A stretch of 64,000 nt of DNA from the NCBI GenBank assembly GCA_002483445.1, contig DLHY01000141.1, forward strand, positions 15,970-79,969. The letters are read 5' to 3'. How positions within the stretch are numbered: the first letter of the stretch is position 1; each line of letters opens with the position of its first letter. Under the pieces are notes generated by a model. The model was given only the letters and a program-made list of their open reading frames with translations. It was not told the origin of the DNA and made no database searches. The position numbers were made by a program, and so were the translations under genes. Shown piece after piece: positions 1 to 9,472 of this stretch. Origin of the DNA: Blastocatellia bacterium UBA7656 (GTDB lineage: Bacteria > Acidobacteriota > Blastocatellia > UBA7656).

Positions 1-808
1 AGCCGTGATCGGACACCACGCACACGATGGCCCGCCCGCCGCCCGCGCGTTCAGCCGCAGCGCGAAGAAGGCCGACGAGCGAGTCGATTTCTTCAAGTCC
101 GGCGAAAGCCTTGCTGCTGTACGGGCCAGCGTCGTGCTGATCAGTGTCGAGACCCGAAAAATAACAGGTGATGAAACCGGGCTTCTTCTTTTCGATCACG
201 TAAGCCATGAAAGCCGCGCGGCGCTTGTCCGCGGCAACGGTGTAGTCATTGCCTTCAGGGTATGGGCCGACCGCCGCTTCAGCTTCATTGAACAATCCGG
301 GAGTTGAAAGCGCGCGGATGATTTTTTTGTCGTCCGGGGTTTCAGCCCTCCAGTACTGGACGATGTTGTAACGGATATTGGCCCCGACCGTCACGGGCCA
401 GTCGACGCTCGCAGTGACTATCCCGGCATTGGCTGCCGCGTCCCAGAGGGTCGGCATTTTTATGTCTTCAGCGTACCAGTACCATCCGCTCATATTCTTT
501 CCGTAAGGATCGAAAGGAGAATTGGCGAGGATTCCATGCCTGGATGGCGCGACGCCCGTGACCATAGTCGTGTGGCTCGGATAAGTGACGGTCGGAAGCG
601 CGCCCGTCACTCCCGTCGAATACGCGCCTTCACGGACGAGTCGACGGAGGTTGGGAATCTTCAACCCATGCTTATCCGCTTCAAGGACGTAATCAGGCTT
701 GAGTCCGTCGATTGAAATCAGCACGACCGGGACTGTCGTTTGCGCAGATGCGAAAGGGTTCAGCGCAAGCGAGATGAGAAGAATAAAACCGAGCGCAGCT
801 TTTTTCAT
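1..808 (-). CDS. Secreted alkaline phosphatase / nucleotide pyrophosphatase family protein (partial)
   Basis: The gene reads leftward off the window, so about 269 N-terminal codons are present and the C-terminus is missing. It starts MKKAALGFILLISLALNPFASAQ, a Sec signal peptide ending in an AQ cleavage site. The mature protein begins VPVVLISIDGLKPDY, the metal-binding start of type I phosphodiesterases, and continues with LPTVTYPSHTTMVTG, where the Thr after PTVTYPS would be the nucleophile. The last visible residues, VVSDHG, are a second metal-binding motif. Members hydrolyse phosphodiester or pyrophosphate bonds outside the cytoplasm; the substrate cannot be told from sequence. Confidence 0.85.
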   Translation of the reverse strand, partial: MKKAALGFILLISLALNPFASAQTTVPVVLISIDGLKPDYVLEADKHGLKIPNLRRLVREGAYSTGVTGALPTVTYPSHTTMVTGVAPSRHGILANSPFDPYGKNMSGWYWYAEDIKMPTLWDAAANAGIVTASVDWPVTVGANIRYNIVQYWRAETPDDKKIIRALSTPGLFNEAEAAVGPYPEGNDYTVAADKRRAAFMAYVIEKKKPGFITCYFSGLDTDQHDAGPYSSKAFAGLEEIDSLVGLLRAAAERAGGGRAIVCVVSDHG

Positions 809-837
809 GTATGCTCCCTGGAAACCAGAAGTCAGTA

Positions 838-913
838 GGTGACAGGGAACAGGTTACAGGTGACAGACTCGGATATTTCCCCCCTGTCCCCTGTCCCCTG
901 TTCCCTGTCCCCT
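838..913. repeat. Heptamer-type tandem repeat in inverted arrangement
   Basis: Left arm (838-866) runs in 7-base steps of the type TGACAGG, GAACAGG, TTACAGG. Right arm (881-913) is the complement, steps CCTGTCC and CCTGTTC. The arms face each other across about 14 bases and could form a long imperfect hairpin between the amidohydrolase stop and the phosphodiesterase start. A related array lies at 22441-22468. Confidence 0.75.
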
Positions 914-931
914 ACACCGCCCACCGCCCGC

Positions 932-2224
932 TTATTTGGGCGATTTGTAAACCTGACCGGCTTTCATCACGAACACCACTCGCTTCATCGCTTGAATATC
1001 AGCAATCGGATTGCCTTCGACCGCGATCACGTCCGCGAACTTGCCCGCTTCTATCGAGCCGATCTGTTTTTCCATTCTGAGAAGTTCGGCGGCGCGCGTC
1101 GTGGCCGAGCGAATCGCGTCAATCGGCTTCATCCCGTAATCGCACATCAACAGGAATTCGCGAGCCGACGTGCCATGCTCGTAAGCTCCAACGTCAGTGC
1201 CGAAGGCGATCTTCACGCCCATGCGCATCGCTTTCTGAAACACTTCCCGGTGATGAGCGACTATGCGGCGACGAAGATCAGTGTTGTCCTCTTCGCTTTC
1301 GGGCAGATAAACGCCGAGCGTCGGACACCAGTATGTGCCATGTTCGACCATCAACTTGAGTGTCTCGTCATTCATCAGCATTCCGTGTTCGATTGATCTC
1401 ACGCCGCCGCGAATGGCGTTGTTCGCGCCCTCGCCCCCGTAAGCGTGAGCCGCGACATCGCGCCCCCATCGGCGCGCTTCTTCGACGACTGCGCGCACGT
1501 CTTCAACCGATACCTGAGAGAGAGATTCGAGGGTGACAGGATTGACGTGGCGAAGAGTTCCCGTCGCGTAGAGTTTTATCCAGTCGGCTCCGTATTTGAT
1601 CTGGCGTCGCACTTCGGCAACCATCGCTTCGCGCGAATCCGTAAGCGCGGCAGGCTCCGGAATCTGAATATCGGGATTGAGGCCCGTGTTGTTCATGTGG
1701 CCGCCCGTGATCGTAAGCGCGAGAGTCGAGACTAACAGGCGCGGTCCCGGAATGATGCCGCGATTGATGCCGTCGCGGATGGCGACATCGGCAAAGCCCG
1801 CGCCCTCGCTGTCCACATCGCGCATGGTCGTAAATCCCGCTTCGAGGTCTTTGCGAACGGCGGCGACTCCCTGAACCGTGCGAAACGCCTGCGATTTCGT
1901 CACGACCGGCGGCGCACCACGCTCGTCTTCGGGTTGAAGCAGAACGTGCGTATGGCAATCGATCAGACCCGGCATCACTGTATAGCGCGAAAGATCGATA
2001 ACCTGTGCGCCCGCAGGAATCTGAAGCCCCGCGCCGACTCTCTCTATGCGATCCTGGCGCACGAGTATGACCGCGTTTTCCGTCACTGATCCGTCGACCG
2101 GATTGATGAGCCTGCCGCAGCGAATAGCAGTTACCGCGCCCGTTTGCGCCTCCGTCGGCGCGAGGTCGGCGACGCCTGCAAGCAAAAAGAGAGCGACCAG
2201 TCCTGAAGCGAATTTTCGAATCAT
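932..2224 (-). CDS. Secreted metal-dependent amidohydrolase (imidazolonepropionase/prolidase-like)
   Basis: A 430-residue protein with signal peptide (MIRKFASGLVALFLLAG...TEAQ) and an amidohydrolase TIM barrel. Visible ligands in order are the HxH of IDCHTHVLL, the Lys of WIKLYATG, His in AHAYGG, His in SIEHGM and Asp in GTDVGAYEHG. The C-terminal GSIEAGKFADVIAV segment closes the composite beta domain typical of the family. The ATG at 2224 is preferred to an in-frame TTG one codon upstream because AAAGGAG sits at the right distance. Family members cleave cyclic amides or Xaa-Pro-type peptides; the substrate is not predictable. The neighbouring secreted hydrolases suggest extracellular scavenging. 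Confidence 0.88.
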   Translation of the reverse strand: MIRKFASGLVALFLLAGVADLAPTEAQTGAVTAIRCGRLINPVDGSVTENAVILVRQDRIERVGAGLQIPAGAQVIDLSRYTVMPGLIDCHTHVLLQPEDERGAPPVVTKSQAFRTVQGVAAVRKDLEAGFTTMRDVDSEGAGFADVAIRDGINRGIIPGPRLLVSTLALTITGGHMNNTGLNPDIQIPEPAALTDSREAMVAEVRRQIKYGADWIKLYATGTLRHVNPVTLESLSQVSVEDVRAVVEEARRWGRDVAAHAYGGEGANNAIRGGVRSIEHGMLMNDETLKLMVEHGTYWCPTLGVYLPESEEDNTDLRRRIVAHHREVFQKAMRMGVKIAFGTDVGAYEHGTSAREFLLMCDYGMKPIDAIRSATTRAAELLRMEKQIGSIEAGKFADVIAVEGNPIADIQAMKRVVFVMKAGQVYKSPK

Positions 2225-2250
2225 CAAATCTTTTCTCCTTTCATCATGGC

Positions 2251-2682
2251 TTACTCCCGAATAGAACGCGGATCAGGCGGATCGGGCGGATTTTCACGGA
2301 TCGCGCGTTTATTGTCGTTCATGAAAATTTTTCGTTTGAACTGAGGTTTGGGACCGAAGTTCAACAAAAGGCCCACTTCGATTTCTGTTGCCCGCAGATA
2401 GTTCACCAGTTGCGCCTCGTGAGCTTCGTGTATAGCTTCAGCAGCCTTCAACTCCAGAATTACAATGTCCTCAACTATCAAATCCGCGAAGTATTCGCCA
2501 ACCATCTCGCCTTCGTAGAATACATCAATCGGTTGTTGCTGCTCGACTCTGAGGCCCAGCCGTCGAAGCTCCAACGCCAGCGAATTCTCATATACCTTTT
2601 CGAGGAATCCGTGTCCAAGCGTGTTGTAGACCTTATAGAACGCCTTGATTATGCGGTCAGTCAATTCGCCATGTAGCAGCAT
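2251..2682 (-). CDS. GxxExxY family protein, tail encoded by a flanking repeat
   Basis: The body matches the GxxExxY family: MLLHGELTDRIIKAFYKVYN, then GHGFLEKVYE (the naming motif), and EYFADLIVEDIVILELKA, which has the Asp...Glu-x-Lys spacing of PD-(D/E)XK nuclease folds. Family function is unknown. The family normally ends near KPQFKRKIF; here 20-odd further residues include NPPDPPDPRSIRE, encoded by a repeat at 2258-2292. An identical repeat lies just upstream of the chosen ATG (2682) and would give the same peptide if an upstream in-frame start at 2754 were used. The conserved family start supports 2682; its ribosome site (GAGGCG) is weak. Confidence 0.7.
   Translation of the reverse strand: MLLHGELTDRIIKAFYKVYNTLGHGFLEKVYENSLALELRRLGLRVEQQQPIDVFYEGEMVGEYFADLIVEDIVILELKAAEAIHEAHEAQLVNYLRATEIEVGLLLNFGPKPQFKRKIFMNDNKRAIRENPPDPPDPRSIRE
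2258..2292. repeat. 35-bp repeat, copy 1 (3' end of GxxExxY gene)
   Basis: Begins CGAATAGAACGCGGATCAGG and continues with 9-base steps ending in GCGGAT. It is identical over 35 bases to 2693-2727 and lies inside the last codons of the GxxExxY gene. Confidence 0.85.
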
Positions 2683-2692
2683 AAACGCCTCT

Positions 2693-2727
2693 CGAATAGA
2701 ACGCGGATCAGGCGGATCGGGCGGATT
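2693..2727. repeat. 35-bp repeat, copy 2 (5' side of GxxExxY gene)
   Basis: Identical direct copy of 2258-2292, about 10 bases upstream of the GxxExxY start. The two copies bracket the gene like target-site or element ends. Confidence 0.85.
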
Positions 2728-2733
2728 ATCGCT

Positions 2734-2777
2734 GATCCGCGCCAATCCGCTCAATCCGTGTCATCCGCGTTCTATTC
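2734..2777. repeat. Inverted, diverged copy of the 35-bp repeat
   Basis: Ends ATCCGCGTTCTATTC, the exact complement of the first 15 bases after CG in the 35-bp repeat, with three further AATCCGC-like steps before it. Together with copy 2 it forms an inverted pair upstream of the GxxExxY gene. Confidence 0.75.
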
Positions 2778-2790
2778 CGTCCTGCCTAAT

Positions 2791-4857
2791 TCACCTCCTC
2801 AATATCTCATCGACGAGATTCCCGGCATCGTAGAGCTTTCGCAGAGCTTCGATTATCGCCGCGCTGTGAATGGCGACGGCGCGGCTGCCTTCTTCCTCAT
2901 CGATGTAGAGATATCGATTCGGCAATTTCTGAATATTGCTGTCGAAGTTAAGGCCGACTATTTCGCCGTTGCGATTGATGACGGGGCTGCCGGAATTTCC
3001 GCCTATCGTGTCGCAGGTGTAGACGAAATTCAGAGGCGTCGAAAGATCGAGTTTGTTCTTTCCTTCCCTCCACCTCGAGGTCAGGTTGTAAGGCGGCTTT
3101 TCGTTGAAGCCGAGCGCGCGATCATACAACCCGAAGAAAGTCGTTTTGTACGGCACGAGCGTAGTGTCTTCTTCATAGCCCAGCACACGTCCATAGCCGA
3201 GTCGTAGAGTGAATGTAGCGTCAGGGTAAGTGCTTTTGCCGTAGACGGCGAAACGCGCTTCGGCTATTTTCTGGCCCGCGCTCGTCTCTACGCTTTTGAT
3301 CTTTTCGTCATTCCATGCGCGAAGCTCGCGGATGACCGGAAGGACTCGGCGCACGAGAGCTATGAGCGGATCATCGGATTTCAAAATCGTATCCGTGCCG
3401 CTTTCAAAAAGCTTTTTTCGCGCCGCCGCCTCGATCATCCGTGTGCCTCGCACCGCATCGCGGGCAACCGCGGCGGGCGTAGCTCCCTGAAGCGCGGCTT
3501 TGACGAAAGGATCACTCGCGCCCAGAGTCTTTTGCGCCTCTTCGAGCCACGCCGCGAGTATGGCTTCTTCCATTTCGGCATAGATCGGAGCGGGTGAAAG
3601 CATTTGCACCTTGAGCGATTCCAACCGCGAGTCGCGGAATTCTTCGTATCGCTGATTGTTCGACTTTCCGACCTCTTCAGCGTAGAGGAGGAAATTCGTA
3701 GCCAGCGCGCCGAGTCGCGATGGAGCCAGTGTCGAAAAAGCTATGCGTGCAGCCTTCGCCGGAAGTTCTCGATAAGCGGCGCTGATTCGATCCCACGCAT
3801 CGCCATAAGCGCGTTGCAAATCGGCGCGAGAGGCTACCTTGCCGCGCAAATCTTTTTCTTCCTGCTCCTTCTTTTTCATAATGCGCGGATTCATCAAGCC
3901 TTCCTGCTGACCCGTGAGCCGCTTGAGAGAATTATCGAGCGAGCGAATCTGACCGGAAGCCCTTCGCGCTGCCTCCGCGCCCGTCTTTGAATATCGCGCG
4001 AGAGCTTCGCGGCGAGCCGTCCACACATGTTTTTGAAGCGGATTGCCGGTGTCGCGGTGATACTCGATCTGCTTGAGCGTCAGCAATCGGTTCGTAGATC
4101 CGGGCTGTCCCGATACGACGACGAATTCTCCGTCCGAAGCCCCGGCGGCAGACCATTTGAAATAATGCTCCACTTTCGCTGGCCTGCCGTTTTCGTAAAC
4201 GCGGAAGAACGTGATGTCGAGATCGTGACGCGGGAAGGTGAAATTGTCGTAGTCGCCGCCAAAAAAAGCTGTCTGCTCTTCGACCGCGAAAACGAGTCTC
4301 ACGTCGGTATATTTTTTGTAGCGATAGAGCCAGTATTCGCCGCCGTTGTAAAGCGTCACAACGTCGGAGCGAAGGCCGGTCTTCTGAAGAGATTCTTTTT
4401 CTATGGATGCGATTTCCGCTTTACGACTGAGGTCGGCTTCCTTATCCGAAGCCCCGGCTTTGACTGCCGCTTTCACTCGCGCGGTCACGTCTTCGTAATA
4501 GACCAGCACATTGATTTCCATGTCAGGGCATTTCAATTCTTCTTCCGTCGAGCGCGCATAGAAGCCGTCGCGGATCAGATCGCGCTCAGGGGTCGATAGC
4601 TTTTGCAACTGTCCGGCTCCGACGTGCTGATTGGTCAGCACAAGTCCGTCCGAAGAGACGAACGCTCCTGATCCGCCGTCGTTGATGCGGACTGAAGCAA
4701 GGCGCACATGATCGAGCCATGATTGTGAAGGCTCGAAGTTATATTTTTCTTTCCACTGTTTGAGCGGCGGATTGTCGAATGTCCACATGCCTTCGTCTGC
4801 GCGAGGCGTGTCGATCAAAAGGGCGAGAGTGATGGCGATGATTATAATTTTTTTCAT
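2791..4857 (-). CDS. S46 family dipeptidyl-peptidase (DPP7/DPP11-like)
   Basis: The 688-residue length fits S46 exopeptidases, which remove dipeptides from N-termini in the periplasm. A signal peptide ([20 protein letters not shown]) precedes the typical [10 protein letters not shown] start of the mature enzyme. The catalytic triad is visible: His in LTNQHVGAG, Asp in [12 protein letters not shown], Ser in [11 protein letters not shown] strong Shine-Dalgarno (AAAGGAGG) precedes the ATG. In the known family, subsite preference depends on one residue near the C-terminal serine, which I cannot assign without an alignment. It probably works with the other secreted peptidases of the window in peptide use. 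Confidence 0.93.
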   Translation of the reverse strand: MKKIIIIAITLALLIDTPRADEGMWTFDNPPLKQWKEKYNFEPSQSWLDHVRLASVRINDGGSGAFVSSDGLVLTNQHVGAGQLQKLSTPERDLIRDGFYARSTEEELKCPDMEINVLVYYEDVTARVKAAVKAGASDKEADLSRKAEIASIEKESLQKTGLRSDVVTLYNGGEYWLYRYKKYTDVRLVFAVEEQTAFFGGDYDNFTFPRHDLDITFFRVYENGRPAKVEHYFKWSAAGASDGEFVVVSGQPGSTNRLLTLKQIEYHRDTGNPLQKHVWTARREALARYSKTGAEAARRASGQIRSLDNSLKRLTGQQEGLMNPRIMKKKEQEEKDLRGKVASRADLQRAYGDAWDRISAAYRELPAKAARIAFSTLAPSRLGALATNFLLYAEEVGKSNNQRYEEFRDSRLESLKVQMLSPAPIYAEMEEAILAAWLEEAQKTLGASDPFVKAALQGATPAAVARDAVRGTRMIEAAARKKLFESGTDTILKSDDPLIALVRRVLPVIRELRAWNDEKIKSVETSAGQKIAEARFAVYGKSTYPDATFTLRLGYGRVLGYEEDTTLVPYKTTFFGLYDRALGFNEKPPYNLTSRWREGKNKLDLSTPLNFVYTCDTIGGNSGSPVINRNGEIVGLNFDSNIQKLPNRYLYIDEEEGSRAVAIHSAAIIEALRKLYDAGNLVDEILRR

Positions 4858-4948
4858 AGCTTCCTCCTTTGATTTCGCTGCGCGAACGAGCGCGCGCTTT
4901 TCGTGTTTCTTTTCAATATCACCCCAGTCATCTGTCCGGCAAGCCGCC

Positions 4949-7819
4949 TTACTTCAAAGCCAGCAGCCAGATGTCGGCTCTGGTTTCTTTCAAGGTGAAA
5001 TAAAGCGTCCGGTTGTCCGATGACAGCGCGAAGTTGACTATCTGATTGGGGGCGAGTGAAAGCAGTCGACGCGCGCGCCCGGTTCGCTTATCGCCCAGAA
5101 ACAAATTTCCTCCGTCGCGAAAGAGCAAGCTGTGATCATCTCCAGTCAGGCCGGGCACTGATCCAATGAATCCGGTGAACCGCTCGAACTGCCGGGTCTC
5201 AAACGAGTATGAACTGATGATCGTCGGAGGAGCATTATCGCTCTTTCTCCATCCTCCCAGAAGATTCCTTCCGTCAGCAGACCAGGCGCGGGGCCAGAAA
5301 TGGACAGTCGTTTCGGAGGGCGGAATCACCGGCAGCGGCGTCTGGTCGGCCCATGCTTTTTCCACTTCGATGACGAAAGGAACTCCCCTGCGGGTGGTAT
5401 AGGCGATGCGCTCGCCATCAGGAGACCATAAGGGATAGAAGGCGCTCTCTTCGAGAGTGAATGTGAGTTGCCGCAGGTCGCTTCCGTCCGTGTTCATAAT
5501 CCAGACTTCCCAGTAGCCGCTGCGATTCGAATAGAAAGCGATGCGCCTGCCGTCGGGCGAGAATCGCGGATCGCGATACTTATTGTCGTCGCGGGTCAGA
5601 AGTTGTCGCCCGCCCGTCCCATCGCTTCTGAGCAGGAATATGCTTTCCCGATCTTCCCCGACCGAATCACACACAAGCCATTGTCCGTCGGGTGAAATAT
5701 CCACTCCCGATATCATTTGCGATCCCTGAGTGATCAATTTCGGCTCTCCCGCAACTCTGCCGGACGCAGGATCGAAAGCGATTTTTTGCACATTCGTTTG
5801 CGTTATGACCTGCGCATAAACGAGCATCTTGCCGTCGCGGGAGAAACTGATGTGCTGACTGTAAGCTGACGGAGTGGGAACCAGTTCCGGCTCGCCTCGG
5901 ACGCGGCCTGACTGTTCATCAATCTGTATGCGCCACAGTTTCATGCCGCCTGACCTGTCGCTTGCGAAATAAAGATAGCCGCCATCGGGCGACCACACGG
6001 GGTTCCAGTCCAGAGCCTCGTCATTGGTCACGGCGACCGGCTCGCCTCCGCTCGCGGGCATAGTCCAGATGTCGCGCTGCGCGTTCGCGCGTTGCCCCCA
6101 GTAAGCGATTCGATGTCCGCGCGGAGACCACTGAGGCTGGGCCGCGTCTTCGGTCGTGATGAGATGCTTCTCGCCCGTCGCAACTCTGACAGACCACAAC
6201 CGACGAGGACGCACGGCGCGGTTGCCCGGCGTCACTATGTTTTCATCAGTGCAGAGAATTTCTTCTCCGTCAGGAGACCACGAGGGATGAAACCCCTCGC
6301 CGGTCAATCGACGCACGGATTGACCTGATGCGCTCATCAGAAAAATGCCGCCGCCATCGCGACCGGAGCGAAAAGCGATCTGTTTTCCGTCAGGCGAGAA
6401 AACAGGCTGAGTGTCATCGCCCGCGAAATCTCCGGTCAGGTTGAGGGGCTTTCTCACTCCCACTCGCTCATCGACTCTCTGCAAATAAATATCCCAGTTC
6501 CCCGCGGCCCGGCTGGCGTAAACGAATGACTCGCCGTCGGGCGCGAGAGAAGGGAATACTTCCTCGCCTGCGTCATCGGTGAGCATTATCGAGCGGGCAT
6601 CGCTCCACGGCGAGGGGGGTTCTTTTTTTTCTCCGCCGGAGCGCGGCAGCGCAAACAGCAATATGACCGCGAGAAGTACCGCGCCGAAAAGCGCCGACGC
6701 AGCAAGGACGATCCCGCGTGCTCGCTTTCGATTCGATTCAATATCCGGCTCGCGCGCGAAGTGTCGGAGGTCATCGAGCAATTGATCAGCCGTCTGATAG
6801 CGAGCCTCGCGGTCTTTTTCCAGCGCGCGATTGATGATTCGTTGAAGCGCGGGAGGCGCGTCTATCGGCGAAGGCGTGTGATTGAGAATCGCGTCGAGTA
6901 TGGCGGCAGCGTCGTCGCCCCGGAAGGGTCTTTCTCCAGCGATCATTTCATAGATGACCACGCCGAGGCTGAATATGTCGGCGCGATGATCGACCTTTTG
7001 CCCGCGCGCCTGCTCCGGCGAAAGATAAGCGACGGTTCCCATCAACATTCCGTGATCAGTCTGGAAATGCGGAGTGTGGAGCGCGGAGCGCGGAACAGCC
7101 GGGTCTTCTTCCTTCCGCATTCCGCACTCCGCATTCCGCACTCCACTCAGTTTCGCCAGCCCGAAGTCGAGGACTTTTATCAGGCCGTCAGGCCGCACCA
7201 TGATGTTTTCGGGTTTGATATCGCGATGAACTATTCCGGCCTTGTGCGCCGCCTGCAATGCAGTCGCTATCTGAATGGCTATCGAGACTGCTTCGTGCGC
7301 TTCGATTTTTCCGTCTGCGATTTTCTGACGCAGCGTCCGACCTTCGACAAACTCTGTCGCGATGAAGTGCGCGTCGTCTTCACGACCTATCTCGTGAATG
7401 GTGATGATGTTCGGATGATTGAGCGCGGAAGCGGCCCGCGCTTCGCGTTCGAAGCGTTGCACCAGAGATCGATCCTCGGTCAACTGCGCAGGCAGGAGTT
7501 TGAGCGCGATGTTGCGATCAAGCCGGGAGTCGCGGGCGAGATAAACTTCCCCCATTCCGCCGACGCCGAGGAGCGAAAGAACTTCATAGTGGCCTATCCT
7601 GCGCCCTGCGGCTGATGCGGGTTGAGCAGTCGCGCCTTCAATGGGCGGGGTCTCCATAAAGTCGCTGGCCTGATCGAAGGATGCCAGAAGCGAAAGGACT
7701 TCGCGGCGCAGCCGATCATCATCACAAGCTTCAAGAAGAAAAGCGGCGCGCTCACCGGGCGCGCACGCAAGCGCGTCGTGAAAGAGAGTCTCAATGCGCT
7801 GCCATCTTTCAGCCGTCAT
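4949..7819 (-). CDS. Membrane Ser/Thr protein kinase with TolB/WD40-like sensor propeller
   Basis: A 956-residue Hanks-type kinase. An N-terminal helical segment (1-70) is followed by the kinase domain (about 76-345) with GVGGMGEVY, the IALKLL lysine, HRDIKPEN and DFGLAKL. One transmembrane helix lies at 369-391. The extracytoplasmic half holds repeated xxPxWSPDGxxIAY blades of a TolB-type beta-propeller, a likely ligand sensor. The gene begins 5 bases after the sigma factor stop, so the two are an operon; this pairing is common in Acidobacteria. Odd: residues about 225-256, between DFGLAKL and [10 protein letters not shown], are encoded by a heptamer repeat (7061-7146) that lengthens the activation loop in frame. 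Confidence 0.93.
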   Translation of the reverse strand: MTAERWQRIETLFHDALACAPGERAAFLLEACDDDRLRREVLSLLASFDQASDFMETPPIEGATAQPASAAGRRIGHYEVLSLLGVGGMGEVYLARDSRLDRNIALKLLPAQLTEDRSLVQRFEREARAASALNHPNIITIHEIGREDDAHFIATEFVEGRTLRQKIADGKIEAHEAVSIAIQIATALQAAHKAGIVHRDIKPENIMVRPDGLIKVLDFGLAKLSGVRNAECGMRKEEDPAVPRSALHTPHFQTDHGMLMGTVAYLSPEQARGQKVDHRADIFSLGVVIYEMIAGERPFRGDDAAAILDAILNHTPSPIDAPPALQRIINRALEKDREARYQTADQLLDDLRHFAREPDIESNRKRARGIVLAASALFGAVLLAVILLFALPRSGGEKKEPPSPWSDARSIMLTDDAGEEVFPSLAPDGESFVYASRAAGNWDIYLQRVDERVGVRKPLNLTGDFAGDDTQPVFSPDGKQIAFRSGRDGGGIFLMSASGQSVRRLTGEGFHPSWSPDGEEILCTDENIVTPGNRAVRPRRLWSVRVATGEKHLITTEDAAQPQWSPRGHRIAYWGQRANAQRDIWTMPASGGEPVAVTNDEALDWNPVWSPDGGYLYFASDRSGGMKLWRIQIDEQSGRVRGEPELVPTPSAYSQHISFSRDGKMLVYAQVITQTNVQKIAFDPASGRVAGEPKLITQGSQMISGVDISPDGQWLVCDSVGEDRESIFLLRSDGTGGRQLLTRDDNKYRDPRFSPDGRRIAFYSNRSGYWEVWIMNTDGSDLRQLTFTLEESAFYPLWSPDGERIAYTTRRGVPFVIEVEKAWADQTPLPVIPPSETTVHFWPRAWSADGRNLLGGWRKSDNAPPTIISSYSFETRQFERFTGFIGSVPGLTGDDHSLLFRDGGNLFLGDKRTGRARRLLSLAPNQIVNFALSSDNRTLYFTLKETRADIWLLALK
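7061..7146. repeat. Heptamer inverted-pair repeat inside the kinase gene
   Basis: Left arm steps are GCGGAGT, GTGGAGC, GCGGAGC; right arm steps are CCGCATT, CCGCACT, CCGCATT, CCGCACT. The arms are complementary and separated by about 15 bases. The repeat keeps the kinase frame open and encodes an Arg/Cys/Pro/His-rich insert in the activation loop. Confidence 0.85.
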
Positions 7820-7823
7820 TCGA

Positions 7824-8393
7824 TCACTCTCGACTGATCTCCTGATAAAGCCATGCTTTGGCCAGGTTCCAGTCGCGCATCACGGTCTTGGCCGAGATGT
7901 CGAGTATCTGGGCTGTCTCTTCGACGCTCAACCCGCCGAAGTATCGCAACTCGACCACGCGGCTTTTGCGAGGATCGATCTCTTCGAGACGCTTCATCGC
8001 ATCATCGAGCGCCACGAGGTCTGCCGATCCTTCCCCGATCAGGTTCGAAGCTTCATCAAGCGGGACCTTGTGCGCCCCGCCGCCCCGTTTATCGCGACGA
8101 CAGGCTTTGGCGTGATCGACTAAAATCCTGCGCATCATCTGCGCCGCCACGCCGAAAAAATGCGCGCGGTTCTGCCAATGGACTTGCCGTTGATCGATCA
8201 GTCGAAGATAGGCTTCATGCACGAGGGCCGTAGGTTGGAGCGAGTGATCAGGTCGCTCCTGTCTGAGATATCTGTCAGCCATGCGCCGGAGTTCCCCGTA
8301 GACGGCAGGGATCAACTCGTCGAGCGCCGCGCGGTCGCCGCGGGCGCAGGCCAAGAGCTTTTCGGTGATCTGATCTGCCGCAGGCGGTTCCAT
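7824..8393 (-). CDS. ECF-subfamily RNA polymerase sigma factor
   Basis: A 189-residue sigma-70-family factor of the type common in Acidobacteria and Planctomycetes. Region 2 contains SLQPTALVHEAYLRLI and the promoter-melting stretch NRAHFFGVAAQMMRRILVDH. Region 4 contains the helix-turn-helix SVEETAQILDISAKTV. No anti-sigma factor gene follows; the kinase 5 bases downstream is the likely control partner, by phosphorylation rather than sequestration (inference). The 165-bp gap to the divergent Crp gene must hold the promoters of both. Confidence 0.9.
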   Translation of the reverse strand: MEPPAADQITEKLLACARGDRAALDELIPAVYGELRRMADRYLRQERPDHSLQPTALVHEAYLRLIDQRQVHWQNRAHFFGVAAQMMRRILVDHAKACRRDKRGGGAHKVPLDEASNLIGEGSADLVALDDAMKRLEEIDPRKSRVVELRYFGGLSVEETAQILDISAKTVMRDWNLAKAWLYQEISRE

Positions 8394-8558
8394 CTCCGGG
8401 TCTCCGGGAAATTATTTCAATCGGCGTGGGACTTTTTCCCTGAATTCGTCGCGTTATTTGACAGGTGCCTGATTGCCTCACTCTCTCAAGCCAGTCGATT
8501 GTAAGTTAGAATCGACTGCGGAGCAACGACCAGCCGAATAGTTCGCCGAGGTGTATCG

Positions 8559-9278
8559 ATGAGCGCGATAAAAAGCATATTGCCGCAGGTTGATCTCAAC
8601 ACCATCAATCAGATGGCCGTGTTTAACAATCTGACTGTGGATGAGTTGAAAGAGATCAAAGGGCTGCTGCGACCCAAGACCTTCGCTGCGGGAGCGACCC
8701 TGATGATGGTCGAGCAGTCGGGCGAGGCTGTCTATTTCATCGCCACCGGCACAGTCAAAATTCATGTCGAGCAATCGGGCGGCGCGGATGTGATTATTTC
8801 GATTCTCGGGCCGGGCGAGATCATCGGCGAGATGGATCTGCTAGACAACCGGGGCCGCTCGGCAAGCGTCGTGACACTTGAGCCTTCGGCAATGATGTGG
8901 ATGGATCGCGCTTCATTTCGGCGATGCATGGAGACTGTGCCCCGAATAACTTTCAACCTCGCCTGCATACTTGCCGCGCGTTTGCGTATGGCCAATGCGC
9001 AGATTCAATCGCTCGTCGCGTTAGACACCGAATGCCGGGTGGCCCGCCAGATACTTGCCTTCTCCGAGAGATATGGATTGGAGCAATCGAACGGAGACAT
9101 CTCGATACCGATTCGATTGACTCAAAGCGACATCGCCTCGATGGTCGGAGCCACTCGCGAACACGTCAACAAGATACTGGTTTCATACAAAGAGCGCGGC
9201 TATCTCTCCGTAGACTCCGCCTACCATATCACCATTCACGATCCGCAGATGCTTTTGCGCAGATGCGGACAGAGATAA
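8559..9278 (+). CDS. Crp/Fnr family transcription regulator
   Basis: A 239-residue two-domain regulator. The N-terminal cyclic-nucleotide-binding beta roll has the signature GEIIGEMDLLDNRGRSASV (about 87-105), where E91 and R100/S101 match the phosphate-binding cassette of true cAMP/cGMP binders. There are no Fnr-type N-terminal cysteines. The C-terminal winged helix contains LTQSDIASMVGATREHVNKI, with R200, E201 and K205 at the positions that read TGTGA in E. coli CRP (R180, E181, R185). Two perfect TGTGA-N6-TCACA palindromes occur at 9355 and 12759, so the genes that follow are likely its regulon. GAGGTG lies upstream of the ATG. Confidence 0.92.
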   Translation: MSAIKSILPQVDLNTINQMAVFNNLTVDELKEIKGLLRPKTFAAGATLMMVEQSGEAVYFIATGTVKIHVEQSGGADVIISILGPGEIIGEMDLLDNRGRSASVVTLEPSAMMWMDRASFRRCMETVPRITFNLACILAARLRMANAQIQSLVALDTECRVARQILAFSERYGLEQSNGDISIPIRLTQSDIASMVGATREHVNKILVSYKERGYLSVDSAYHITIHDPQMLLRRCGQR

Positions 9279-9354
9279 GGCAAAAGGTAAAAAGGAATCT
9301 CGCGCCATGAATCGCGATTGGTTGCGAGGGCTTTTCTACATTTTCTGTTTGCCT

Positions 9355-9370
9355 TGTGAAAAACTTCACA
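9355..9370. promoter_or_regulatory. CRP-type operator TGTGA-N6-TCACA
   Basis: Perfect two-fold symmetric TGTGAAAAACTTCACA, 102 bases upstream of the 9473 start and 77 bases after the Crp/Fnr gene. The following GAACATCTTCGCAGC is closely matched downstream of the second site at 12759, so the two promoter regions are related. Confidence 0.7.
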
Positions 9371-9472
9371 CCCCTGCTGTGAACATCTTCGCAGCGCGCT
9401 TTCACTGATCGCGTTAATCTGTCCGCGTTCAGGACAGGATGAATACCCGATAGCCGGAAAAGGAGACATCTC

